Source: JAGQSZ01 sp049647585
GTDB taxonomy: Bacteria > Actinomycetota > Acidimicrobiia > Acidimicrobiales > Microtrichaceae
Assembly: GCA_049647585.1 (NCBI GenBank)
Contig: JBARXY010000023.1
Coordinates: forward strand, 1 to 56,586
Reading direction: 5' to 3'
DNA: 56,586 bases
This document shows positions 16,502 through 25,141 of this stretch, one piece after another; position 1 is the first letter of the stretch; each line of letters starts with the position of its first letter. Below the pieces are notes generated by a model, which worked only from the letters and a program-made list of their open reading frames with translations, was not told the origin of the DNA and did not search any database. The position numbers were made by a program, and so were the translations under genes.

Positions 16502-16999
16502 GTGAGCTTCGATCTGTACTTCGTGCCGCGACCGAGTGATGGACGCTGGGACGGCGTGATGGATCAGCTCGAGAGTGGCGCCGCCGACGGCGGAGAGCTG
16601 ACCAGTCAGGACCTCGGACTCTGGGCGCAGGTGGTCGGTGCGGCCACTGCTGTGATCCCAGATGCGGAAGAGATCGGCGGCGGCGGGTACCGCCAGCTTG
16701 ACGACGGTGTCGGCATCCAGGTGAGCCTATTTCCCGGCGAGTTGAGCATCACCACGCCCTACTGGTACGAGGGACAGGACGCGGAACGGGTGGTCGAGAA
16801 GCTCCGCCAGGTGGCGACCGCCATCGAGAGCGTGACCGATCTCGTTGCCTATGACCCTCAAGCAGACGCACCATTTCTCGGCGACGGCGACACGATGGCT
16901 GTTGCGAGTTTCGATTCCGCTGCGGTCGTCCTCCGCGACTTGGGCACGAGCAGCCCCACTCGCTCTGCCGTTCCCCGCTGGGAATTCTGGCGTCGTTAG
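16502..16999 (+). CDS. Conserved-looking cytoplasmic protein, unknown function
   Basis: 165 residues starting at GTG with MSFDLYFVPRPSDGRWDGVM, an opening I have seen in unnamed actinobacterial proteins. It is acidic, lacks signal peptide and membrane helices, and has an aromatic segment ITTPYWYEGQDAERVVEKLR followed by an Asp-rich stretch (DLVAYDPQADAPFLGDGD). It ends in a basic/aromatic tail, RWEFWRR. It is a single gene next to the toxin-antitoxin cluster; an immunity-like or orphan accessory role is possible but unsupported by motifs. Confidence 0.6.
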   Translation: MSFDLYFVPRPSDGRWDGVMDQLESGAADGGELTSQDLGLWAQVVGAATAVIPDAEEIGGGGYRQLDDGVGIQVSLFPGELSITTPYWYEGQDAERVVEKLRQVATAIESVTDLVAYDPQADAPFLGDGDTMAVASFDSAAVVLRDLGTSSPTRSAVPRWEFWRR

Positions 17000-17154
17000 C
17001 CGCGGGAGTCCCACCAACCGGGCCACCTGAGTACCGCCTCCGAGGTGCCAGTGGGTGGCACCGCTTGGAGCCGAGGGCCGTCGAGCGACCCCGACTTTCG
17101 CTCTACGGAATAACACGGAATTACACGGGGACAGGCCGCCTCGCCCGCCGCAGG

Positions 17155-17952
17155 TCAGGCCGCTGACAGCCGCTCGTCGAGGAAGTCGAGGACCTTCAGG
17201 AGCGCGTCGTGGGTCGGCTGACCGGGCTCATCGATCAGGTCCTCGGTCAGAACCGAGTGGGCCATCTGGCGGTGCCCCCACGGGTTGTCCTTGGACGAGT
17301 CGAGTTCGACGCCGATGAACGCCGACCCCAGCACCCGGCGGAGACTCGCGAAGCGCTCACCTGGAACCATCCGGTCGCCACTGAAACGCAGGCCGAGCAC
17401 GCACAGATCATCTTCGCGGGTGCGCTCGGCGACCTTCAGCAGGTCGGCATCGGAACATCCGGGAGCGGCCTTGGCCCGTTTGGTCAGGGCAATTGGCAAC
17501 GATGGCTGGGAGAGAACCGGGGCCAGCATTTCAGGCTCAGTGGCCATCGCCAGGGCGAAGCCACCGGTGAAGCACATCCCCACTGCGCCCACGCCGGGGC
17601 CCCCGCACTCCCGGTGGGCATGTCTCGCGAGAGCACGGAGCCAGTCGATCGCCGGCGGCGTGGTTCCAAGCGCGAATGCCTTGAACTCCTTGGACACACA
17701 GGCCGGTGCCAGAACTTTGAGCAGGGTGCCCGGAGTCGGTTCCGCCCCTGGAGTGCCGAACATGACCGGCATGAAGACCGTGTGACCCCGCTCGACGACC
17801 TTCCGGGCGAATTCCGCGACCGCCGGCGTGATACCCGGAATCTCGGCCATGACGATGACCGCGGTCCCCTCACCCTTGCGGAAGACCTCACGGGTCTTGG
17901 CTGCGAATGTGAACGTTTCGACGGTGAAGTCGTTGAGAGGATCGGTCGGCAC
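17155..17952 (-). CDS. Dienelactone hydrolase family protein
   Basis: Alpha/beta hydrolase of the dienelactone hydrolase family, which opens lactone or ester bonds in aromatic-compound breakdown and other pathways. The 265-residue product shows the Cys nucleophile at position 127 in VGAVGMCFTGGFAL, an acidic residue in LRFSGDRMVPGERF and the His in NPWGHRQMAHSVL, completing the triad. VIVMAEIPGITPAVAEFARK is the conserved N-terminal strand-loop. The GTG at 17952 is used; a TACCGT box lies six bases upstream. It is divergent from the luciferase-like oxidoreductase with only 40 bases between start codons. Confidence 0.88.
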   Translation of the reverse strand: MPTDPLNDFTVETFTFAAKTREVFRKGEGTAVIVMAEIPGITPAVAEFARKVVERGHTVFMPVMFGTPGAEPTPGTLLKVLAPACVSKEFKAFALGTTPPAIDWLRALARHAHRECGGPGVGAVGMCFTGGFALAMATEPEMLAPVLSQPSLPIALTKRAKAAPGCSDADLLKVAERTREDDLCVLGLRFSGDRMVPGERFASLRRVLGSAFIGVELDSSKDNPWGHRQMAHSVLTEDLIDEPGQPTHDALLKVLDFLDERLSAA

Positions 17953-17958
17953 GGATCA

Positions 17959-17964
17959 ACGGTA
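17959..17964 (-). promoter_or_regulatory. -10 box of the dienelactone hydrolase gene (leaderless type)
   Basis: TACCGT on the minus strand, six bases before the GTG at 17952. It lies back to back with the oxidoreductase -10 at 17980-17985, so the two polymerases would compete for the same 40 bases. Confidence 0.5.
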
Positions 17965-17979
17965 CTCACCGTGGCGTAA

Positions 17980-17985
17980 TAGGGT
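17980..17985 (+). promoter_or_regulatory. -10 box of the luciferase-like oxidoreductase gene (leaderless type)
   Basis: TAGGGT, seven bases before the ATG at 17993, with no ribosome-binding site in between. Confidence 0.45.
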
Positions 17986-17992
17986 CCGCTTC

Positions 17993-18937
17993 ATGTCCTC
18001 GAGTTCCATGAAACCGTTCCGATTCTCCCTGCAGGCTTCGCACTTGGATCGGCCCGAAGACCTTCGCCCACTGGCTCGCAAATCAGAGGACCTGGGCGTG
18101 GCTGTACTGACCGTCGCGGATCACCTGGACGACCAGCTGGCTCCGATTCCGGCTCTGATGGCAGCAGCCGATGCCACCACGACGCTGCGGGTCGGAACCA
18201 TGGTCCTGGCCAACGACTACCGCCACCCAGTGATGATCGCCAAGGAAGCTGCAACGGCCGACGTCCTCACCGGAGGCCGCCTGGAATTCGGGATAGGCGC
18301 AGGCTGGATGACGACCGACTATCACGGCTCGGGAATAACGATGGATCCGCCCGGGGTCAGAATCAGCCGACTGGAGGAGGCGATCGAGATCATTCTCGCC
18401 CTCTGGAGAGGCGGGCCGGTCAACTACGAGGGGGCCCACTACTCGATTTCCGGGCTCGTCGGACTTCCGAAGCCCGCTCAGGCTCCCCGACCTCCATTGC
18501 TCATCGGTGGCGGAGGCAAGCGTGTCCTGTCTCTGGCGGGCAAGTACGCGGACATCGTCGGTCTCAATCCCACCCTTTCGGCCGGCGTGATCGACGCGTC
18601 CGCGGGGCCGAGTGCGACCTTCGAGGCGACCCAAAAGAAGATCTCGTGGATCAGGGAGGCCGCCGGTGATCGGTTCGGCGACATCGAGTTGCAGACGCGA
18701 ATCCACTTGGCGATCGTCACACCAGACCGTGAGGCCGTCTTCGACTCGTTTGCCGACGGATTCGGGATCACCCCGGATGAGGCACGGAACACGCCGCACG
18801 CGCTGTGCGGAACCGTCGATCAGATCGTCGACGACCTCATCGAACGCCGCGAAACTTTGGGAATCTCAACCATCGGTCTCAGCGCCTCGGCGCTCGATGA
18901 CCTGGCACCGGTAATCGCCCGGCTGGCAGGCACCTGA
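17993..18937 (+). CDS. Luciferase-like (LLM) F420-dependent oxidoreductase
   Basis: TIM-barrel oxidoreductase of the bacterial luciferase superfamily; actinobacterial members usually use reduced F420. The 314 residues show KPFRFSLQASHLDRPEDL, the barrel strands GVAVLTVADHL and LRVGTMVLANDYRHPVMIAK, the hallmark GGRLEFGIGAGWMTTDY, and APRPPLLIGGGGKRVLSLAGKYADIVGLNP, which is typical of this subfamily. The start could be the ATG at 17993 or the in-frame ATG at 18008; the former is seven bases behind a TAGGGT box. Cofactor use is inferred from the family and the substrate is unknown. A 7-bp hairpin (18938-18960) follows directly after the stop. Confidence 0.87.
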   Translation: MSSSSMKPFRFSLQASHLDRPEDLRPLARKSEDLGVAVLTVADHLDDQLAPIPALMAAADATTTLRVGTMVLANDYRHPVMIAKEAATADVLTGGRLEFGIGAGWMTTDYHGSGITMDPPGVRISRLEEAIEIILALWRGGPVNYEGAHYSISGLVGLPKPAQAPRPPLLIGGGGKRVLSLAGKYADIVGLNPTLSAGVIDASAGPSATFEATQKKISWIREAAGDRFGDIELQTRIHLAIVTPDREAVFDSFADGFGITPDEARNTPHALCGTVDQIVDDLIERRETLGISTIGLSASALDDLAPVIARLAGT

Positions 18938-18960
18938 CCCGGCCGAACCAAGAGGCCGGG
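18938..18960 (+). terminator. Hairpin after the oxidoreductase gene
   Basis: CCCGGCC (18938-18944) pairs with GGCCGGG (18954-18960), loop of nine bases, starting right after the TGA. It lacks a T tract, so it is a weak terminator candidate. Confidence 0.4.
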
Positions 18961-19013
18961 GCTGCGTCAACCGGCGGGACGCTCCACTGGTGGATGAACC
19001 GATCAGCGGGTGG

Positions 19014-19033
19014 TGCCGAGGGCGACCTCGGCA
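19014..19033 (-). terminator. Hairpin after the NlpC/P60 hydrolase gene
   Basis: TGCCGAG pairs with CTCGGCA around a six-base loop, 20 bases past the stop of the leftward hydrolase gene. There is no T tract. Confidence 0.35.
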
Positions 19034-19052
19034 GTCAGCGAGCCCGGGGCGA

Positions 19053-20249
19053 TCAGCGGATGCGACCGAAGGTGAGCGAGCCGCCGTAGAGGGACGAAAT
19101 CTTCACGACGTCGCCGGTGTGGGGCGAGTGGATCATTTGGCCACCACCGACGTACATGCCGACGTGGTGCACAGGGTTACCCGAGAAGACCAGGTCGCCT
19201 GGCTGCAGCTGGCTACGGCTGATCCTCTGCGTAGCTGAACGCTGTGCGCCCGAGGTTCTGGGTAGCGACACACCGACCTGCGCCCACGCCCACATCATCA
19301 GACCCGAGCAGTCGAACCCCGCAGGTGTCGACCCACCCCAGCGGTACGGAGTGCCCATGCGGGAGCGAGCCGCAGCGATGGCTCCGGCAGCACCGGAGTT
19401 GACCGATGACGCGGGTATTGGTGGCGGGACGAAAGCGGGCGGAGCCGAGTAACCCGAGCTGCCCCCGCTGGAGGGGTTGTTGCGCCGACGCCTGGGGGCC
19501 GCATTCGTGGCTTCCGAGGCTCGGGCCGATGCAGCAGCGGCCGCAGACGCATTCGCGGCAGCAACCCGACGGGCTTCGGCGCGTTGAGCCTCAACCCTGG
19601 CCTTCTCTGCGGCCGCAGCCTGAATCCGAGCCTGCTCAGCACGGATGGCTTCATTCAGCTCGGAGTTGGCACCGTTGAGGATCGCCTGCTGATCCCCGAC
19701 GCTGGCCTCGATCTTCTTGACGATGTCAGCCTGGTCGGCGCGGCGCTTGTCCAGCGCATCGCGCGAGGCCTTCAACTCCGCCTGTAGATCTTCCAGGTCC
19801 TGGCGGCCGACATCGAGTTTGTCGGCGAGCTGGGTGCGGTCGCTCTTCAACAGCGAGAGCATGACCTTCTGGTTGACGGCTTCGTTCACGTTGTTGCTAC
19901 TGACGACAACACGGTCGTTCACGGATGCACCGACGTATGCCTCGACCAGGTAGTCGGCAGCCTCGCCACGGGCCTTCTCAAGTTCGGCCTTGGCCTTGTC
20001 GACGGCGGTGGAGTTGGCGTCCTGGCGCTCTTTGAGCTGATCGATGTCTTCCTGGGTCTGCAGATACTTCTCGTTCAGAGCGTCTGATTGCGCCTGCAAC
20101 GTGTTGAGTCGCGCTGCCGCTGCCGCCGCACGATCCCGCAGACTTTCAACGCTCTGGGCGCTGGCACTACCGCCCAGGGTCACCATTGAGAGGACAATCG
20201 CTACAGCCGAGAACACTGCAGCCGCGCGTATATGACGGATTGAACGCAT
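19053..20249 (-). CDS. Secreted NlpC/P60 peptidoglycan endopeptidase with coiled coil
   Basis: RipA-like cell-wall hydrolase that cuts peptide stems during division. From the ATG at 20249 the 398 residues begin with a signal peptide (MRSIRHIRAAAVFSAVAIVL, cleavage near SASAQS). Residues about 38-240 form a long Ala/Glu/Gln-rich coiled coil (SLRDRAAAAAARLNTLQAQS and on), then a Pro/Ser linker. The C-terminal NlpC/P60 domain starts IAAARSRMGTPYRWGGSTPA with catalytic Cys314 in FDCSGLMMWAW, His362 in HHVGMYVGGGQMIHS and His374 in SPHTGD. Coiled coils in such enzymes mask or recruit the catalytic domain. An in-frame TTG 15 bases upstream is an unlikely alternative. Confidence 0.93.
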   Translation of the reverse strand: MRSIRHIRAAAVFSAVAIVLSMVTLGGSASAQSVESLRDRAAAAAARLNTLQAQSDALNEKYLQTQEDIDQLKERQDANSTAVDKAKAELEKARGEAADYLVEAYVGASVNDRVVVSSNNVNEAVNQKVMLSLLKSDRTQLADKLDVGRQDLEDLQAELKASRDALDKRRADQADIVKKIEASVGDQQAILNGANSELNEAIRAEQARIQAAAAEKARVEAQRAEARRVAAANASAAAAASARASEATNAAPRRRRNNPSSGGSSGYSAPPAFVPPPIPASSVNSGAAGAIAAARSRMGTPYRWGGSTPAGFDCSGLMMWAWAQVGVSLPRTSGAQRSATQRISRSQLQPGDLVFSGNPVHHVGMYVGGGQMIHSPHTGDVVKISSLYGGSLTFGRIR

Positions 20250-20317
20250 GATCGGCACAGTCAAGCACGAAACGACAAGTTGTTACAAACTCATGTCATT
20301 TCGACATGAAGGACTAT

Positions 20318-21949
20318 CTATTCCCACTCGATCGTGCCGGGCGGCTTCGACGTGATGTCGTAGGCGACCCTGTTCACACCGGCGACCTCGTTGATAATTC
20401 TGGAGGCCATCGAGTCGAGGACATCATGGGGAATCCTCGCCCAATCGGCGGTCATGGCGTCTTCGCTGGTGACCGCCCGGATGATGATCGGATAGCCGTA
20501 GGTCCGCTCGTCACCCATCACCCCAACGGTGCGGATGTCAGGCAGAACGGCGAAGGACTGCCAGATCTCCCTCTCGAGGCCGGCGATGCGCAACTCTTCA
20601 CGGACGATCGCGTCGGCTTCCTGAAGCACCGCCACCTTGTCCGGTGTGACTTCGCCGATGATCCGCACGCCGAGTCCCGGTCCCGGGAACGGCTGACGCC
20701 AGACGATTTCGTCGGGCAGTCCGAGTTCGGATCCGACAGCACGAACCTCGTCCTTGAACAAGGTCCGAAGCGGTTCGACCAGTTCGAAATCAAGATCCTC
20801 GGGCAGGCCACCGACGTTGTGATGACTCTTGATCGTCGCTGCGTGAGCAGTGCCGGATTCGATGACGTCGGGGTACAACGTCCCCTGAACCAGGAACTTG
20901 GCATCCGGAACCTGATCACGGGCGTCTTCGAAGATGCGGATGAAAAGTTCGCCGATCGCCTTGCGTTTGGCCTCGGGTTCGGTGATCCCGGCCAGTCGTT
21001 CGAAGAATCGGTCAGCCGCGCGGACGTGGATCAGTTCGATTCCCTGATGTTCATTGAAGGTCTCGACGACCTGAGCGCCCTCGTCCTTGCGCATCAGGCC
21101 CGTGTCGACGAAGACGCACGTGAGCTGGGAACCGATGGCCTTGTGGACCAGCGCGGCGGCCACTGCGGAGTCGACGCCACCCGAGAGCGCACAGATGACC
21201 TTTCCGTCGCCTACCTGGGCCCGGATCGCGTCGACCGAAACGTCCACGAAATTGCCCATCGTCCACTCACGGGACAGTCCGGCGATGTCGTGGAGGAACG
21301 TCGAGAGGACCTCTTGGCCGAACTCGGTGTGAACCACCTCGGGGTGGTACTGGACGCCGTAGATGCAACGCTCGGAATTCTCGAGGACGGCCAAGGGAGC
21401 ACCAGCCGTGCTTGCTGTCGCAACAAACCCCTCCGGTACTTCGGTTACCGCATCGAAGTGACTCATCCAGACGTTCTGCTTGTCGGCCATCTCGGCGGGA
21501 AGCAACGCAGACGCAGATCCGGGAATGCGCTCAAGCGTCGTACGACCATATTCGCCCGAGCCACCCCGGCCGACAGTCCCACCAAGTTGTTGGGCGATCA
21601 ACTGGGCTCCGTAACAAATGCCGAGCACCGGCACACCCAGGTCATAGATATCTGGGTCCAGGACGGGAGCGCCCTCGACGTGAACCGACTTGGGGCCGCC
21701 GGAAATGATGATCGCCGAAGGCCGACGCCGGGCAACCTCCGCAGCCGAGATCGAACTGGGAACGATCTCGGAGTAGACGCTGGACTCACGGACGCGTCGG
21801 GCGATCAGTTGGGCGTACTGGGCGCCCATGTCGACCACCAGCACCTTCTCGGATGGAGTGAGTCGCTCCTGATCCGGACCAAGTGGGTGTGACTCCCCCA
21901 AGGGGTCGATCATGGCAACGTCGTCTGAGAACTCCGGGGCGTCTGACAT
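20318..21949 (-). CDS. guaA: GMP synthase (glutamine-hydrolysing)
   Basis: Converts XMP to GMP using glutamine and ATP. The 543 residues contain a class I amidotransferase domain (KVLVVDMGAQYAQLIARRVR, Cys nucleophile in VLGICYGAQLIAQQLGG, His/Glu in YGVQYHPEVVHTEFG), an ATP pyrophosphatase domain with the P-loop ALSGGVDSAVAAAL, and the C-terminal dimerisation domain ending PPGTIEWE. The ATG at 21949 overlaps the guaB3 stop (TGATG) and has GGGAG seven bases upstream; the GTG just before it is an alternative. A 30-residue acidic extension precedes the amidotransferase domain. Confidence 0.97.
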   Translation of the reverse strand: MSDAPEFSDDVAMIDPLGESHPLGPDQERLTPSEKVLVVDMGAQYAQLIARRVRESSVYSEIVPSSISAAEVARRRPSAIIISGGPKSVHVEGAPVLDPDIYDLGVPVLGICYGAQLIAQQLGGTVGRGGSGEYGRTTLERIPGSASALLPAEMADKQNVWMSHFDAVTEVPEGFVATASTAGAPLAVLENSERCIYGVQYHPEVVHTEFGQEVLSTFLHDIAGLSREWTMGNFVDVSVDAIRAQVGDGKVICALSGGVDSAVAAALVHKAIGSQLTCVFVDTGLMRKDEGAQVVETFNEHQGIELIHVRAADRFFERLAGITEPEAKRKAIGELFIRIFEDARDQVPDAKFLVQGTLYPDVIESGTAHAATIKSHHNVGGLPEDLDFELVEPLRTLFKDEVRAVGSELGLPDEIVWRQPFPGPGLGVRIIGEVTPDKVAVLQEADAIVREELRIAGLEREIWQSFAVLPDIRTVGVMGDERTYGYPIIIRAVTSEDAMTADWARIPHDVLDSMASRIINEVAGVNRVAYDITSKPPGTIEWE

Positions 21950-23085
21950 CACTGGGCTCCCGGTCGGACCGTCGGAGGGGCGGTGACCGTGAGGTCGGCC
22001 TTCTGGAAATCCTTCAGGGTGTTGTGCCCGGCGAGTGCCATGGATTTGCGCAACGCCCCCATCAGGTTGGTGCGCCCGTCAGAGCGGTCGGAAGGACCGT
22101 TGAGGATCGTCTCGAGCGTCCCGACCGGCTCTACCCTGGACATGCGGCCGCGGGGCAGGGATGAGTGGAACGAGGTCATCGACCAGATGGCACCCTTGGC
22201 TGGAGCTTCCTGGGCGCGGGCGAGGGGCGACGTCAGGATGATTCCGTCCGCTCCGCACACGACGGCCTTCGCTATGTCGCCACCGGTGTGCATTCCGCCG
22301 TCGGCGATGACGTGGACGTAGACACCCGTCTCGTCGAGGTGTCGCATCCGAGCAGCGCGGACATCAGCGATCGCGGTCGCCAAAGGGTTGCCAATTCCCA
22401 GGACCTGGGCGGTCGTCGACGAAATGTCGGGACCGACGCCGACCAGCACCCCCGCGGCACCGGTGCGCATCAGGTGCAAGCCTGCCTGATAGCTGGCGCA
22501 ACCGCCGACAAGAACCGGAACCTCAAGGCGGCGGATCAGGTGCTTCAGGTCCAACGGAACGTGTGCTCCATCGGAGACGTGCTCGGCCGATGTGATGGTG
22601 CCCTGGATTACCAGCAGGTCAGGCTCGGCCCGGATTATGTCGCTGAGGAGCGACTCGGTGTGGGCGGGTGTCACCGCGACACATACCGTCGCTCCAGCCT
22701 CACGGATCTGACTGACCCGCTCCTCGATCAGGTCGGGGCGCACCGGCTGGGAGTAGATCTCGCGCAAACGCGCGATCGAAATTTCCCTCCCCGCCGCCGC
22801 GATTTCTTCGAGCACCGACGCGGGATCATCGTAACGACACCACAGTCCCTCGATATGGAGGGTTCCCGCTCCCCCGAGTCGGTCCATCTCGATGGCGGTC
22901 GCCGGGCTGGTGACACCGTCGTTGGCAGCGGCTATTACCGGCACCTGAAACTGGTAGGCATCGATCTGCCACGAAATGTCGACCTCGTCCGCATCTCGGG
23001 TACGACGGCTCGGCACCACGGACACCTCGTCGAGGGAGTAGCCCCTCCGACCCGCCTTGCCGATACCAATCTCTATCTCTGCCAC
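21949..23085 (-). CDS. guaB3: GuaB3 family IMP dehydrogenase-related protein
   Basis: Single TIM-barrel protein of the IMPDH/GMP reductase superfamily, without CBS domains. The GTG at 23085 gives MAEIEIGIGKAGRRGYSLDE, 378 residues, with AAGAGG five bases upstream; another GTG lies two codons earlier. SLDEVSVVPSRRTRDADEV matches the actinobacterial GuaB3 opening, and YVHVIADGGMHTGGDIAKAV the phosphate-binding part. The loop that carries the catalytic cysteine in IMPDH reads GVGPDISSTTAQVLGIGNP here, with no Cys, as I recall for the mycobacterial homologue. Other GuaB3 proteins have been reported to act as GMP reductases; activity here cannot be assigned. Cotranscribed with guaA. Confidence 0.9.
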   Translation of the reverse strand: MAEIEIGIGKAGRRGYSLDEVSVVPSRRTRDADEVDISWQIDAYQFQVPVIAAANDGVTSPATAIEMDRLGGAGTLHIEGLWCRYDDPASVLEEIAAAGREISIARLREIYSQPVRPDLIEERVSQIREAGATVCVAVTPAHTESLLSDIIRAEPDLLVIQGTITSAEHVSDGAHVPLDLKHLIRRLEVPVLVGGCASYQAGLHLMRTGAAGVLVGVGPDISSTTAQVLGIGNPLATAIADVRAARMRHLDETGVYVHVIADGGMHTGGDIAKAVVCGADGIILTSPLARAQEAPAKGAIWSMTSFHSSLPRGRMSRVEPVGTLETILNGPSDRSDGRTNLMGALRKSMALAGHNTLKDFQKADLTVTAPPTVRPGAQ

Positions 23086-23242
23086 GATCACCTCTTGGCC
23101 GGAAATTCCGGCGATCAGGAAAGTGCGGAGTCTACGCTTTTTGGGAGTTCGACCCGTAAGCCTCGCCTCCTCAAGCCCCGAGCTCAGCCGGTGGGACCCT
23201 CTCGCTCCACCGGACCTTGTCAGCCGACTTACGCCTGGCGGT

Positions 23243-23632
23243 TCAGCCCCGGATGGATCGGAGCAACTGTCGGGCCATGGCCGAGTTCATCTGGTACATG
23301 ACCTTGCCTGCCGCCTTGGTCGCCTGTTGGACGACGCCACCGCCCGTGGCTTCCTCGATCGTGTCCAGACCCATGATGACGGCGTCCTTGGTCGCGTCGG
23401 TGACCTTGTAGCCCATCGACGTCAGGCCCTTCACGACCTCGGACTGAGCAATCGGCTCCGGTGCGGCAGAGGCGATTATCCGTAACGCTTCCTTGGTCAC
23501 CTCGGCGCCCTGGCTGACAGCCTGCACGGCGCTCACGTTGGCTGCTTCGGTTCCGTCGATGGATGCGAGCCAGCGACGCACCTTCACAACCAGTTCGTTG
23601 TGGGTCTCACCTTCGAATGACAACGTGGGCAT
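23243..23632 (-). CDS. Small helical protein of unknown function
   Basis: 129 residues from ATG with GGGAAGG nine bases upstream. The N-terminus LSFEGETHNELVVKVRRWLA is followed by a helical middle; residues about 50-95 (EALRIIASAAPEPIAQSEVV, then KGLTSMGYKVTDATKDAV) look like a winged-helix arrangement. The C-terminus is Met/Gln-rich and amphipathic. No signal peptide or membrane segment. It lies between guaB3 and ndh on the same strand with its own upstream short ORF; family not recognised. Confidence 0.75.
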   Translation of the reverse strand: MPTLSFEGETHNELVVKVRRWLASIDGTEAANVSAVQAVSQGAEVTKEALRIIASAAPEPIAQSEVVKGLTSMGYKVTDATKDAVIMGLDTIEEATGGGVVQQATKAAGKVMYQMNSAMARQLLRSIRG

Positions 23633-23634
23633 CG

Positions 23635-23739
23635 TTACACCTTCCCGAAGCGCCCGGACGGGCCGTTGGGGTCAAACTTATAGGTGTCGCCCGAGTCCGT
23701 GTCCCAACCGTCGACCAACTTGTACGGGAACGGTCGAAT
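23635..23739 (-). CDS. Candidate 34-residue ORF with a non-ATG start
   Basis: On the minus strand an open frame reads NIRPFPYKLVDGWDTDSGDT then YKFDPNGPSGRFGKV and stops with TAA at 23635, two bases before the ATG of the 129-residue gene, whose GGGAAGG ribosome-binding site lies inside it. The composition is protein-like (aromatics, Asp/Gly turns) and unlike the shadows of neighbouring genes. The frame is open back to a TGA at 23776, but it contains no ATG or GTG near its beginning; ATT at 23739 or TTG at 23718 are the only candidates. It may be a real coupled small protein or the tail of an eroded gene. Confidence 0.35.
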   Translation of the reverse strand: MRPFPYKLVDGWDTDSGDTYKFDPNGPSGRFGKV

Positions 23740-23748
23740 GTTGACTAT

Positions 23749-23776
23749 TTCCGTACTAGTTGATTCCGTACTAGTT
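23749..23776. repeat. Direct repeat downstream of ndh
   Basis: TTCCGTACTAGTT occurs twice (23749-23761 and 23764-23776), period 15 bases, across the ndh stop codon and the spacer. ACTAGT inside it is palindromic. Confidence 0.6.
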
Positions 23777-25135
23777 CACTGGCGGGTCCCCCCGACCTTC
23801 TTCGGCGCCAGCGTCCTCCGAGGAGCGGTCAACGGGCGACAGATCCTCTGATACGTGGACCTCCTTGGACGGCGATTCCAGAATCAGTCGGGATGCTCGG
23901 TCATAGGTGAAGTAGTTCCAAGCCCAGTTGACCAGCACGTTCACCCGGTTGCGAAAGCCAATGAGCATGACCAGGTGCAGCCCGAGCCATGCCAACCACC
24001 CAGGAAATCCGCTCAGTCGAAGGCCGCCCGGAAGCTGGGCCACAGCCGCGTGGCGACCTATCGTCGCCATCGAGCCCTTGTCCCGGTAGCGGAAGTCCTT
24101 GACGACACCTCCGGAAACCTGGGCCTTGATCAGGGCACCGACATGCTCGCCTTGTTGGATGGCGACCGGCGCCAACTGCGGTAGGAGTTCGCCGTTCGTG
24201 TCGCTGAAACCGGCCAGATCGCCGATCACGTACACCTCCGGATGTCCGGGGACCGACAGGTCATCCTCCACCCTGATCCGTCCGCCCCTGGTCAGGCTGT
24301 CCGCTCCGAGTTGCTCGGCTATGCACTCGGCCAGGGGATTCGCACGAACGCCAGCCGTCCAGACCAAGGTTCCCGCTGGAATCCTCGTGCCATCGGTCAG
24401 CTCAACGACCTTTCCGTCGGTTGCCGCAACCCCTACACCGAGGGCCACCTCGACGCCGCGTGATGTGAGAGTCCGCCGAGCAAGGTCTCCCAACTTTGCT
24501 CTGAACGAGGCAAGGAGCCTGGCTCCCGGCTCGACGATCACAACCCGTGCCCGGTGGATGTCCAAGGTCGGAAAGTCCCTACTCAGCACGTTCTCGAACA
24601 ATTCGACGAGGCCGCCGGCCATCTCGACCCCGGTAGGCCCGCCCCCTGCAATGACGACTGTCAATCCACCGGAGTCGATCAAGCTGGGATCGACCGTCGC
24701 CCGCTCGAACTGGCGTAGTACGTGTGAGCGCAACGACAGAGCGTCCTCAAGGGTCTTGAGCCCGAAGGCGTGCTGTTCCACTCCCGGAATGTTGAAGGTC
24801 GCGGACACCGCCCCGGCCGCCAGCACGAGTTGGTCGTACTCCACCGGTTGGCCCTCATCGAGATGCACGATCCCTGCCGCCAGGTCGACGCTGCGGACCG
24901 ACCCCATCCGCACCTCGGTCTGTGCATTCCGGTGCGACGCAATGCCTCTGAGCGGATAGGCGATGTCGTCGGAATCGAGTCCAGCCGTCGCAACCTGGTA
25001 CAGCAGCGGCTGGAAAGTGTGGAAATTGTTCCGTTCGATCATCACCAAGTCGACCGGGACCGACTCGAGAGATCTCAGTACTGCCAAACCCCCGAAGCCG
25101 GCTCCGACCACGACCACCCGATGACGTCGTTCCAT
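23771..25135 (-). CDS. ndh: Type II NADH:quinone oxidoreductase
   Basis: Non-proton-pumping NADH dehydrogenase that feeds electrons to menaquinone at the inner face of the membrane. The 454-residue product starts MERRHRVVVVGAGFGGLAVL (FAD GxGxxG), has ERNNFHTFQPLLYQVATAGL, the NAD-binding GLTVVIAGGGPTGVEMAGGL and the second FAD motif EVYVIGDLAGFSD. The C-terminus LGLHLVMLIGFRNRVNVLVN and NYFTYDRASRLIL is the amphipathic membrane anchor. The ATG at 25135 is chosen because it begins the Rossmann fold and has TACGAT six bases upstream; an in-frame ATG seven codons earlier is less likely. It diverges from guaB. Confidence 0.92.
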   Translation of the reverse strand: MERRHRVVVVGAGFGGLAVLRSLESVPVDLVMIERNNFHTFQPLLYQVATAGLDSDDIAYPLRGIASHRNAQTEVRMGSVRSVDLAAGIVHLDEGQPVEYDQLVLAAGAVSATFNIPGVEQHAFGLKTLEDALSLRSHVLRQFERATVDPSLIDSGGLTVVIAGGGPTGVEMAGGLVELFENVLSRDFPTLDIHRARVVIVEPGARLLASFRAKLGDLARRTLTSRGVEVALGVGVAATDGKVVELTDGTRIPAGTLVWTAGVRANPLAECIAEQLGADSLTRGGRIRVEDDLSVPGHPEVYVIGDLAGFSDTNGELLPQLAPVAIQQGEHVGALIKAQVSGGVVKDFRYRDKGSMATIGRHAAVAQLPGGLRLSGFPGWLAWLGLHLVMLIGFRNRVNVLVNWAWNYFTYDRASRLILESPSKEVHVSEDLSPVDRSSEDAGAEEGRGDPPVN

Positions 25136-25141
25136 GACTCG

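Noticed and set aside
20306..21892. A 528-codon open frame on the plus strand opposite guaA
   Set aside because: guaA carries all its family motifs on the other strand; the plus-strand translation has none and begins before the guaA stop region without a ribosome-binding site.
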